From contig NZ_FOYL01000006.1 in the NCBI RefSeq assembly GCF_900115955.1, forward strand, positions 339,849 to 403,848: DNA of 64,000 nt. Reading direction: 5' to 3'. The notes below the pieces were generated by a model. It was not told the origin of the DNA. It saw only the letters and a program-made list of their open reading frames with translations, and ran no database searches. The DNA comes from Lentzea waywayandensis (GTDB lineage: Bacteria; Actinomycetota; Actinomycetes; Mycobacteriales; Pseudonocardiaceae). The stretch's first letter is position 1. Every line of letters starts with the position of its first letter. The translations under genes and the position numbers were made by a program. Of the stretch, positions 32,781 to 40,258 are shown piece by piece.

Positions 32781-34373
32781 ATGCGCACTCGAACGAAGTG
32801 GTTCAGCGCGCTCGCCGCACTGGCGGCGATCGCATCGGCGGCCATCGCGAGCACACCGGCACAGGCGATCGGCCCCGACCTGCTGCCGCTCAACGTCACC
32901 AACAACAGTGGCCGGTCCGAGGCCGTGCACCTGTACGTCCTGGGTACCGACATCCGCAACGGCCGCCTCGGGTACGTCAACCAGGCGGGCGCGTTCACAC
33001 CGTGGTCGCCGGGCGGCAACCCGCCCACGCCCGCACCGGACGTGTCCATCGCCGGCCCCGGTCCCGGTGGCACCGCCACGCTGCGAGTGCCCCGGTTCAT
33101 CTCCGGCCGCGTCTACATGTCGTTCGGCGAGAAGCTCAAGTTCTTCCTGACGCCCGACGGCCTGGTGCAGCCGGCGCCGTGGGCGGGCGGCGACCCGAAC
33201 AGCGGCATCCTGTTCGACTGGAGCGAGTTCACCTACAACGACGCCGGCCTGTGGCTCAACAGCTCCCAGGTGGACATGTTCGCCGTCCCGCACGCGGTCA
33301 CGGTGACGGGCGCGAGCGGTGCCACGAAGAAGACCGGCGAGCTGAAGTCCGGCGGACGGGACGCCGTCATCAACGGCATCCGCAACCAGGCGGGCTGGGG
33401 CGGGTCGGTCATGTCCCGTTCGGACGGCACGGTGCTGCGCGTACTCGCGCCGGGCAAGGCGGCCGACGTCGGCAACTTCGACCGCAACTACCTGGACTCG
33501 TACATCACCCAGGCGTGGAACGCGTACATGACCAAGACGCTGACCGTGCAGCCGTTCGGCGACCGGCCGGACGTGAAGTACTTCGGCGGCACGTCCGGCG
33601 GCACGATGAACTTCAGGAACACCGCGGGGCAGCAGGTCGCGTCGTTCACGAAGCCGTCCACGGCGAACGTGTGGGGCTGCGACGGTGCGCTGCACGCACC
33701 CAACGACCAGGTGGTCGGCCCGATCGCGCGCACCCTGTGCGCCGCCCTGCACCGCTCCACGCTCGGACGCATCGACGTCCAGCCCGGCGGCGGCCCCGCG
33801 GACTTCTACCAGGGCGCGATCACCAACCACTACTCGCGGCTGGTGCACCAGAACATGGTGGACGGCAAGGCGTACGGGTTCGCGTTCGACGACGTGCAGG
33901 CGCAGGAGTCGCTGGTGCACGACGGCGACCCGCGCTCGGCCGGCATCATCCTCACCCCGTTCAGCGGCGGCTCCACGCCTCCGCCCGCCGCCGTCAGCAG
34001 CATCGTCAGCGACTGGCACGGCAAGTGCATCGACGTGCCGAACTGGAACTTCGCCGACGGCCAGCGCCTGATCGTGTGGAACTGCACGGGCGGCACGAAC
34101 CAGAAGTTCGAGTTCGTGGGCGGCACGCTGCGCACGGAGAACAACAAGTGCGTGGACGTGGCGTGGGGTTCGACGGCCAACGGCGCGGCCGTGCAACTCG
34201 CGACCTGTTCTGGCAACCCGGCCCAGCAGTTCGTGCTGTCTGGAGCGGGTGACCTGGTGAACCCGCAGGCGAACAAGTGCGTGGACATCGCGGAGTGGAA
34301 CCCGAACAACGACGCGGTCCTGCACATGTGGGACTGCGTCGGCGGCGCCAACCAGAAGTGGCACCGCGCCTGA
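32781..34373 (+). CDS. Secreted GH64 beta-1,3-glucanase with C-terminal ricin-type (CBM13) domain
   Basis: 530 residues. A signal peptide (residues 1-29, ending TPAQA) is followed by a thaumatin-like/GH64 catalytic domain at residues about 32-395. It has LPLNVTNNSGR, GRVYMSFGEKLKFFL, SQVDMFAVPHAVTV and KAYGFAFDDVQAQESLVHD (short form YGFAFDDV). A short STPPP linker leads to a ricin B trefoil (residues about 405-530) with three QxW-type units: CTGGTNQKFEF, CSGNPAQQFVL and CVGGANQKWHR. It should cleave laminarin or fungal-wall beta-1,3-glucan, typical of mycolytic actinomycetes. AAGGAG precedes ATG 32781. Confidence 0.93.
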   Translation: MRTRTKWFSALAALAAIASAAIASTPAQAIGPDLLPLNVTNNSGRSEAVHLYVLGTDIRNGRLGYVNQAGAFTPWSPGGNPPTPAPDVSIAGPGPGGTATLRVPRFISGRVYMSFGEKLKFFLTPDGLVQPAPWAGGDPNSGILFDWSEFTYNDAGLWLNSSQVDMFAVPHAVTVTGASGATKKTGELKSGGRDAVINGIRNQAGWGGSVMSRSDGTVLRVLAPGKAADVGNFDRNYLDSYITQAWNAYMTKTLTVQPFGDRPDVKYFGGTSGGTMNFRNTAGQQVASFTKPSTANVWGCDGALHAPNDQVVGPIARTLCAALHRSTLGRIDVQPGGGPADFYQGAITNHYSRLVHQNMVDGKAYGFAFDDVQAQESLVHDGDPRSAGIILTPFSGGSTPPPAAVSSIVSDWHGKCIDVPNWNFADGQRLIVWNCTGGTNQKFEFVGGTLRTENNKCVDVAWGSTANGAAVQLATCSGNPAQQFVLSGAGDLVNPQANKCVDIAEWNPNNDAVLHMWDCVGGANQKWHRA

Positions 34374-34385
34374 CGCACGACATCT

Positions 34386-34416
34386 GACGCCGGGGCGCCC
34401 TGCGCGCCCCGGCGTC
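34386..34416. terminator. Bidirectional GC-rich terminator hairpin
   Basis: A perfect 13-bp stem (34386-34398 with 34404-34416) with a five-base loop. It sits between the stop of the glucanase gene (34373) and the stop of the convergent NTPase gene (34422), so it can serve both. Confidence 0.8.
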
Positions 34417-34421
34417 TCCCG

Positions 34422-37121
34422 TCAGCAGGGTGGTGCGTACGGAACGTCCGGGACGTGCCTGCGCCACTCGTCCTCGGTCAGACGCGGTCCCGCCGAGTCG
34501 CACGCTTCGGCGACGGCGGCGCCGAGATCCGCGTTCAGCAGCCGCATGGTCGGGTCGAACATGCTCCACACCAGTGTCCGGCCGTCCGGACTGAACGCGA
34601 TGTCGGCGACGGCGATGGCGGCGCCGGACAACGTGGCGATCTCGGTGACGTGCCCGGGATCGGTGACGTTCCACAGCCGCACCGTGCGGTCGTCGCTGCC
34701 GGACGCGAGCGTACGACCGTCCGGGCTGAACGCGACGCTGCCGACGACGTCCTCATGACCGGTGAGCGAGGGGAGCTCGGAAGGCTTGCGGGGGTCGGAG
34801 ACGTTCCACAGCCGCACGGGCTTGTCGTTGCCACTGCCGACCGCGAGCGTGCGCCCGTCCGGGCTGAAGGCCAGGTCGTACACGTCGATCCTGTTGCCGG
34901 ACAACGACATGATCTCGGCACCGTCCTGCCACAGCCGTACGCTGTGGTCGTCGCTCCCGGTCGCCAGCGTCCTGCCGTCGGGGCTGAACGCCACCGCGCG
35001 CACCGCGTCCGTGTGGCCGCGCACCGTGGCGGTCAGGACCGGGACGCGCGGGTCGCTGACGTTCCACGTCCGCACCTCTCCCGTGCCGGAGCCGGCCACG
35101 ACGGTCTGACCGTCCGGGCTGAACGTGACCGCGCGCACGGATCCCAGGCCGGTCAGCGTCGCGATCTCCTTCTGCTCGGTCCACAGCCGCACGGTTCCGT
35201 CGTCGCCGCTCGACGCGAGAACCTTCCCGTCCGCGCGGTAGGACAGTGCGCGCACGGCGCCGGTGTGGCCGGTGAAAGTGCTGAGCCGGACTGGTTTGCG
35301 CCGGTCGCTGACGTTCCACAGGTGGATCGAGTGGTCACGGCCCGCCGTTGCCAGCGTGCCGTCGCTGCTGAACGTCGCCGTGTAGACCTCCTCCTCGTGG
35401 GCCGTCACGACGGTCGCCAGCGTGCTCAGCACCGCGTCGTGCGTCTTGCGCGTCGCGGCGAGGTGGTGTGCGGCCAGACCGAGCTGCAGCCCGAGGGACG
35501 GGTTCGCGCGATGCTCCACCACCGCCTCGGACGAGAGGTTCTGGGCGATCGCGCTGTTGCGCTGCGACGTGATGTCGTTGCGCGCCCGTACCGCGTAGAA
35601 CGTCGTCGCCGCCGAGACGACCAGCAACGCCGCGAGCACTCCGACCAGGTAGCCGAGGCGTTTCGCACGGCGCCTTGCCGCCACGTGTTCCTCGGCTTCG
35701 GCATCGGTGCTGGCCTCGACGAACGCCCGTTCGCGAGCCGTGAGGGCCTGAGATCGGGTGGCCCATTCGCGGACGATCGCCAGCCGGGCTCCCCGGTACA
35801 GCGCGCTGCGGTCGCGGTCGAGTTGCTCCCACACGTCGGTGGCGTGGGTCAGTTCCCGGTGGACGCGCTGCCCGTCGCGGTCGCTGCTGAGCCATTCCCG
35901 GAACCGGGGCCACGTGCGGATCAACGCTTCGTGCGTGATCTCGATGCTGTCCGTGTCGCGCACGACGAGCCGTGCGGCGGTGCACCTGTCCAGCACCACC
36001 GCGGTGTCCTGGTCGTCGTCGAGTTCGGCCGGGGAGATGCGGCGTTTGGTGTCCTCGGTGCTCTCACCCAGCACGGCGAGGCGCCGGAAGAGGTCCCGCG
36101 CACGGCCCTGCTGGCGCGCGTCGAACGAGCCGTACACCGCCTCGGCTGTCTTCGCGAGCGCGCCGTCGATGCCGCCGACAGCCTGGAACCCGGTGAGCGT
36201 GAGCCGGTTTCCGCTGCGCCGGCGCCACGTCTCCAGCAACGCGTGCGACAGCAACGGCAGGACACCCGCCTGGCCGTGGGCGTGCGCGATGAGCGTGGCC
36301 GCCAGGTCGCTCTCGACCGTGCAGTTCGCCTTCATCGCGGGCAACGTGATCGCGCGACGCAGCTCCTCGGCCGTCATCGGCCCCACGGTGAACTGGGAGT
36401 CCTGCAGCGCGCCCGCCAACTCGGGAACCATGCAGCAGTGCGTGTAGAAGTCCGACCGCACGCCGATCACCGCTCGGCGGCCGAGCAGTTCGGCGATGAA
36501 CCGCGTCCGTTCGTCCGGGTCCTGACAGAGGGTGAAAACCTCCTCGAACTGGTCGACCACGATCACGGTCTCCGGGGAGGACGGAAAATCGGGCACCATC
36601 CGCATCGGATGTTCACCCGGTGTCCGGAGAACGTGCGCCGGCAGCCGTGGAAGAAGTCCCGCGCGAATCAGGGACGACTTTCCCGACCCGGACGGTCCGA
36701 ACACCGCGACGAACTTCTGCCGTTGCACAAGGGCGAGCAGATCGTCGACAAGGCGTTCTCTGCCGAAGAACCGAGACGCGTCCTCAGCGCGGTAGACGGA
36801 AAGTCCGACATAGGGCGCCTGGTCGTAATCCTCCGGTTCGGCGACAACAGTCGCGTTGAGTTCGGTCGCGAGAGAGTGCCACCGCTCCTCCCACAGTTCG
36901 ACGTCACCGTCGCAGGCGCGGACGTAGGCGAGCGTGACCTCCAGACTGGGGAACTTGCGCCCGCCAGCGGCCTCGGCGAGCGTCGTCGCGGAGTAGCCAC
37001 CGCGCTTCCCGAGCTCGCGATAGGACGGGCCACCGGCGTCCTGACGCAAACGTCGCAGGTCAACGGCGAACTCGACAAGAGCGGTCCCATCGAGCTCCAG
37101 CGGTCGCTCCGGGCGTGGCAC
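34422..37121 (-). CDS. nSTAND-type NTPase with N-terminal XRE-like helix-turn-helix and C-terminal WD40 propeller
   Basis: 899 residues. An N-terminal HTH (residues about 15-80, RRLRQDAGGPSYRELGKRGGYSATTLAEAAGG in outline) is followed by a P-loop NTPase with Walker A GPSGSGKSS (142-150) and Walker B VIVVDQFEE (186-194). A winged-helix/alpha region follows to about 480, then one membrane helix (about 489-511). Seven WD40 repeats complete the protein (about 570-885), with recurring VAFSPDGRTLASGSDDRTVRLWNV-type units. STAND proteins act as signalling switches; the propeller senses and the NTPase oligomerises. GTG 37121 has GAGGAG eight bases upstream. No effector gene is adjacent, so its role (regulation or defence) is open. 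Confidence 0.9.
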   Translation of the reverse strand: MPRPERPLELDGTALVEFAVDLRRLRQDAGGPSYRELGKRGGYSATTLAEAAGGRKFPSLEVTLAYVRACDGDVELWEERWHSLATELNATVVAEPEDYDQAPYVGLSVYRAEDASRFFGRERLVDDLLALVQRQKFVAVFGPSGSGKSSLIRAGLLPRLPAHVLRTPGEHPMRMVPDFPSSPETVIVVDQFEEVFTLCQDPDERTRFIAELLGRRAVIGVRSDFYTHCCMVPELAGALQDSQFTVGPMTAEELRRAITLPAMKANCTVESDLAATLIAHAHGQAGVLPLLSHALLETWRRRSGNRLTLTGFQAVGGIDGALAKTAEAVYGSFDARQQGRARDLFRRLAVLGESTEDTKRRISPAELDDDQDTAVVLDRCTAARLVVRDTDSIEITHEALIRTWPRFREWLSSDRDGQRVHRELTHATDVWEQLDRDRSALYRGARLAIVREWATRSQALTARERAFVEASTDAEAEEHVAARRRAKRLGYLVGVLAALLVVSAATTFYAVRARNDITSQRNSAIAQNLSSEAVVEHRANPSLGLQLGLAAHHLAATRKTHDAVLSTLATVVTAHEEEVYTATFSSDGTLATAGRDHSIHLWNVSDRRKPVRLSTFTGHTGAVRALSYRADGKVLASSGDDGTVRLWTEQKEIATLTGLGSVRAVTFSPDGQTVVAGSGTGEVRTWNVSDPRVPVLTATVRGHTDAVRAVAFSPDGRTLATGSDDHSVRLWQDGAEIMSLSGNRIDVYDLAFSPDGRTLAVGSGNDKPVRLWNVSDPRKPSELPSLTGHEDVVGSVAFSPDGRTLASGSDDRTVRLWNVTDPGHVTEIATLSGAAIAVADIAFSPDGRTLVWSMFDPTMRLLNADLGAAVAEACDSAGPRLTEDEWRRHVPDVPYAPPC

Positions 37122-37437
37122 CTGATGTCTCTCCTCGGATTCGTGTTGTCCGGTGCGGCGCTCTCCGGCGCCTGACAACGCAACCACGCTATACACATCA
37201 CGGGTCCGGCCTCGATGGCCATCAATTGGGGGTGTCATCGAGGCTGGACCGGTATCGCGGTTCTGGACGCCGAAAGGCGACCGGGGCCGCATTCGCTGTG
37301 CGCACGCATCCGGACAGTCAGACCAGAGACCGCGGCCGGCGTGCGACGTGTTCGAGTCAGGCGGCCCGGACCTGACGTGGGCCCACGTGACCATCGCCGG
37401 CGGGGCCCGTCCGCGTGGTGGCTCGGCCCTCCGCCAC
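37122..37437. other. Long divergent intergenic region
   Basis: 316 bases between the STAND gene (minus) and the TetR promoter-operator (plus). It must hold the promoter of the STAND gene, but no convincing -35/-10 pair was found. Short frames on the plus strand (for example 37115-37375) have no recognisable product or Shine-Dalgarno sequence. Confidence 0.4.
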
Positions 37438-37486
37438 TTTTCAGGAACGATTGTTCTTGACTGATCGTTCCTGAAAACGCTACGGT
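37438..37486 (+). promoter_or_regulatory. Promoter with a 40-bp inverted-repeat operator upstream of tetR
   Basis: Perfect 14-bp arms at 37438-37451 and 37464-37477 flank a 12-base loop. The loop contains TTGACT (37457-37462), which forms a promoter with TACGGT (37481-37486) across an 18-base spacer. The predicted start lies at ATG 37493, so the message is leaderless. Binding of the encoded TetR protein would mask the -35 box. Confidence 0.75.
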
Positions 37487-37492
37487 CGTCGC

Positions 37493-37969
37493 ATGGGACG
37501 ACGCAGGTCTTTCGACGTCGACGAGACGGTGGAGGCGGCGGCGGACCTGTTCGCCCGCCGTGCCTACGACGGTGTCTCGATCGACGACCTGGTCACTCGA
37601 CTCGGAGTGCACCGCAACAGTCTCTACAGCGTGTTCGGCAGCAAACGCGGCCTGTACCTGGCGGCGTTGCGCCGTCACGTCGAGCAGGACGTTCGCCCGC
37701 ACCTGGCTCGTGCCGCCCAGCCGGAACACGTGCCTGCGTGGGACTTCCTGTTGGTGGCCGCGGTCGATCGGGCGCCCGACGACCCCGAGGTCGCCGGCCT
37801 GGTGTCGTCGGTCTTCGCCGAAGTCGACGAGGCGACGGGTGACCCGCGCGCCACCGAGGTGCTGCTGGGTCGATGGCTGCGCGGTCGAGCGGAGGCCGTG
37901 CGCCACGGAGCGGCTGACGTCCCCACCATTCGTGATGCGCCGGAAACGGCGCCCGGCAAGGAGATCTGA
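37493..37969 (+). CDS. TetR-family transcriptional regulator, short
   Basis: 158 residues, shorter than the usual 190-210. The HTH is SFDVDETVEAAADLFARRAYDGVSIDDLVTRLGVHRNSLYSVFGSKRGLY in outline (key pieces SIDDLVTRLGVHRNSLY and FGSKRGLYL). The C-terminal ligand domain is reduced (VPAWDFLLVAAVDRAPDDPEVAGLV). The promoter predicts leaderless translation. It is separated by a single base from the PH-like gene, and that gene overlaps a secreted hydrolase, so all three form an operon that it probably represses. Confidence 0.87.
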   Translation: MGRRRSFDVDETVEAAADLFARRAYDGVSIDDLVTRLGVHRNSLYSVFGSKRGLYLAALRRHVEQDVRPHLARAAQPEHVPAWDFLLVAAVDRAPDDPEVAGLVSSVFAEVDEATGDPRATEVLLGRWLRGRAEAVRHGAADVPTIRDAPETAPGKEI

Positions 37970-37970
37970 C

Positions 37971-38324
37971 ATGGCGACGATCAGCGTGCAAGGCCAGGAC
38001 CTGGTTGTGGAGATGAACGGCCTGGACAAGTTGTGGTCGTTGAAGAGCAAGCTGACCATCCCGCTCGCGCACGTGCGTGGTGCCACGGTTGATCCGGGAA
38101 TCCTGGGGGAGCCGAAGGGAATTCGGGCGCCGGGCACGCATCTGCCCGGGGTGATCACGGCCGGCACGTTCCACCAGGACGGCGAAAAGGTCTTCTGGGC
38201 GGTCCGCGACGCGCTCAAGGCGGTGGTCGTGGAGTTGGCCGACGAGCACTACACCCGTCTGGTCGTCGAGGTCGACGACCCTCGCGCGGTGGTGGCCATG
38301 GTCGAACAAGCGACGAGCCGATGA
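37971..38324 (+). CDS. Conserved PH-domain-like hypothetical protein
   Basis: 117 residues, one beta-rich domain with a C-terminal helix: ISVQGQDLVVEMNGLDKLWSLKSKLTIPLAHVRGA, then HLPGVITAGTF, KVFWAVRD and VVELADEHYTRLVVEVDDPRAVVAMVEQA. The pattern resembles the bacterial PH-like/YcxB family of small proteins. Function is unknown. It begins one base after the tetR stop, and its stop overlaps the hydrolase ATG (38321-38324). Confidence 0.7.
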   Translation: MATISVQGQDLVVEMNGLDKLWSLKSKLTIPLAHVRGATVDPGILGEPKGIRAPGTHLPGVITAGTFHQDGEKVFWAVRDALKAVVVELADEHYTRLVVEVDDPRAVVAMVEQATSR

Positions 38325-39358
38325 TCGTCAGAGTCGCTTCGGCACTCGTGGCGGCGATCCTCGCCGCCGGCATCACGCCCAACGCCGCCGCGTCCGCCTT
38401 GCTCGCCGCAGGCAGCCACGACTCCACGGCCTGGCTGCCCGCACGCGCCGAGCAGGTGTCCTTCGTGGTCGAGGGCACGACCACCTACGGGACGCTCCAC
38501 GTGCCGGCGCGGCGGCGCGGTGAACGCCTGCCCGCGGCCCTTCTGCTGCCGGGCAGCGGTCCCACCGACCGCGACGGCAACCAGTCGCCATCGCTCACAC
38601 CCAACACCATCCGGGATCTCGCCGCGGCGCTGGACCGCGATCGCGTGGTGACCCTCCGGTTCGACAAGTACGGAACGGGCCGCACAGGACTGGGAGCCTT
38701 TGCCGGGCGGCCACAGGACATCGACTACCCGGCCTTCGTGCGGCAGGCCGCGGCAGCTCGCGACCACCTGCAACACCGTGCCGAGGTGGCACGGGGCAGG
38801 GTGGCTCTGGCCGGTCACAGCGAAGGAGCCATGACCGCACTGGTGCTCGCCGCGCACGCACCTCCCCGCCAGCGTGCCGCCGCTCTGATCATGCTGCAGC
38901 CCCAGGCGTTGCGGCTGCTGGACGTGCTCGCCATGCAACTGCACGACCAGATCAGGCAACTCGTCGATGCCGGAGGGATGACCAAGCAGGACGCGGAGAT
39001 CATCGACCGGGCGATCGACGTGGCCGTCGCGGACCTGCGAGGTGGCCGCCCCGTCGACACGACGACCATGCCGGCACCGCTCGCCGCGCTCTTCCAGTCG
39101 CTGGCGGGACCAAACCGCCGGTTCGTGACGACGGACGACGCGGTCTTCCCACCCGACGTCGCACGCGGGCTGCCGCCGATGCCGGTGCTTCTGACCTGCG
39201 GCGAGCTGGACCCCCAGGTGCCCTGTCACACGACCGACCAGCTCGCATCCGTCGTGGGCCACCGCGTGGTGCTCCCCGGTGTCGGCCACGCGATGATCAC
39301 CGCCGACGGGACGTTCTCGCCTGTCCTGACCCGTGAGCTCAGTGCCCTGCGGTGGTGA
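38321..39358 (+). CDS. Exported alpha/beta hydrolase
   Basis: 345 residues. A signal peptide (residues about 1-24, ending in NAAAS) is followed by an alpha/beta hydrolase core. The oxyanion region is LLPGSGPTDRDGNQ, and the nucleophile is Ser167 in GHSEGA. The catalytic acid is expected at Asp in CGELDPQVP, and His in GVGHAM. Family members (dienelactone hydrolase/BAAT-like) cleave esters; the substrate is unknown. It is the last gene of the TetR operon. Confidence 0.86.
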   Translation: MIVRVASALVAAILAAGITPNAAASALLAAGSHDSTAWLPARAEQVSFVVEGTTTYGTLHVPARRRGERLPAALLLPGSGPTDRDGNQSPSLTPNTIRDLAAALDRDRVVTLRFDKYGTGRTGLGAFAGRPQDIDYPAFVRQAAAARDHLQHRAEVARGRVALAGHSEGAMTALVLAAHAPPRQRAAALIMLQPQALRLLDVLAMQLHDQIRQLVDAGGMTKQDAEIIDRAIDVAVADLRGGRPVDTTTMPAPLAALFQSLAGPNRRFVTTDDAVFPPDVARGLPPMPVLLTCGELDPQVPCHTTDQLASVVGHRVVLPGVGHAMITADGTFSPVLTRELSALRW

Positions 39359-39410
39359 CGGGCTGCTTGGCTTCCGCGAGGCTTGCAAAGGGTGAATGAC
39401 GACAAGCGGT

Positions 39411-39455
39411 AAAAAGCAGAGAAGCAGGTAGAGACGAATCTCTACCTGCTTCTCT
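39411..39455 (-). terminator. Strong rho-independent terminator downstream of tRNA-Lys
   Basis: A perfect 17-bp stem (39418-39434 with 39439-39455) with a CGAA loop. Read on the minus strand it is followed by GCTTTTT (39417-39411). It starts five bases after the tRNA 3' end, giving the tRNA a short, well-defined transcript. Confidence 0.9.
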
Positions 39456-39459
39456 GGAG

Positions 39460-39533
39460 TACGCCGCCAGGGACTCGAACCCCGGACCCGCTGATTAAGA
39501 GTCAGCTGCTCTAACCAACTGAGCTAGCGGCGC
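39460..39533 (-). tRNA. tRNA-Lys (anticodon CUU)
   Basis: A 74-nt cloverleaf on the minus strand. The acceptor stem is a GCGCCGC arm paired with GCGGCGU (one G-U pair). The D-arm is GCUC..GAGC with GGUU in the loop, the anticodon loop is CUCUUAA (anticodon bases at 39499-39497), and the T-arm contains GGUUCGAGUCC. The discriminator base is A and CCA is not encoded. It reads AAG, the main lysine codon in high-GC actinobacteria. Confidence 0.97.
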
Positions 39534-39610
39534 TTGTTTGTGTGCCGGAGTCTTGCTCGTTCCGACGTGAAGAACGTTAGCACAGGGGTTCCAACGGGTT
39601 TTCACGCGGG

Positions 39611-40222
39611 TCACCCGTTCGACGCTTTGAACCCCGTGTGCAGGAGCCACTGGGCCGCCGCGTAGGTCGGCATGACGCCCGACGACGCCACTCGCGTCGC
39701 GCGTCCTTTGAGGACGAACCGGCTCGCGCCGAGCAGGGCGTCCGACACCGCGAACAGGGTGGCACCACCGAGAACTCGTCGTGCGCCGGCGCCTCGGGCC
39801 GTGGAGGCGGCGGCGACCATCGTGCCGAGGGTCAGGGCGTAGAGGCCTACCGGCTTTCCCAGCGGGCCTGCCGCTCGCGCGAACAGCACGGCTCCTGTGG
39901 CCGACGCCACGACGATGGGGACGACGGCCTTGCGCGAGCCGGGTGATGAGCGGCGGGCCAGAGCGGCGGTGTAGCCGAGGTGGGCGACCAGGAAGCTGAA
40001 GAGTCCTGTTCGGAATGCCCGGTCGGAGTCGCCCAGCAGTGCCACGTCGCCCAGCCACGAGCCGGCCAGGCCGACCGCCATGCCGGGGTCGCCGGGTGGG
40101 CTGGCGAAGGCCAGTGCGGGCATCAGCGCGGTCTTCGTCACAGTGCGCGCGGGCTTGGCGCCGCGCACGGTTGCCGCGATCGAGTCCACGATCGCGGCAA
40201 CCGCGTACGCCTGCTTCTTCAT
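39611..40222 (-). CDS. YhhN/TMEM86-family membrane protein (lysoplasmalogenase-like)
   Basis: 203 residues with seven to eight membrane segments. It has the YhhN layout: KTALMPALAFASPP near the start, GLAGSWLGDVALLGDS (the conserved acidic GD motif) and LGGATLFAVSDALLGASRFV (short form FAVSDALLG) near the end. Homologues hydrolyse the vinyl-ether bond of lysoplasmalogens; this activity is not proven in actinobacteria. ATG 40222 has AGAGGTG six bases upstream. It follows the protease gene on the same strand with a 36-base gap. Confidence 0.82.
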   Translation of the reverse strand: MKKQAYAVAAIVDSIAATVRGAKPARTVTKTALMPALAFASPPGDPGMAVGLAGSWLGDVALLGDSDRAFRTGLFSFLVAHLGYTAALARRSSPGSRKAVVPIVVASATGAVLFARAAGPLGKPVGLYALTLGTMVAAASTARGAGARRVLGGATLFAVSDALLGASRFVLKGRATRVASSGVMPTYAAAQWLLHTGFKASNG

Positions 40223-40258
40223 GAGCACCTCTCCGTTGAGGCGCTCACCCTAGAAGGT

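Noticed and set aside
34455-37175. 906-codon plus-strand frame antisense to the STAND gene
   Set aside because: The minus strand encodes clear NTPase and WD40 motifs; the plus frame is a compositional shadow.
37115-37375. 86-codon plus-strand frame between the STAND gene and the tetR operator
   Set aside because: Begins inside the STAND gene, has no Shine-Dalgarno sequence and no recognisable product.
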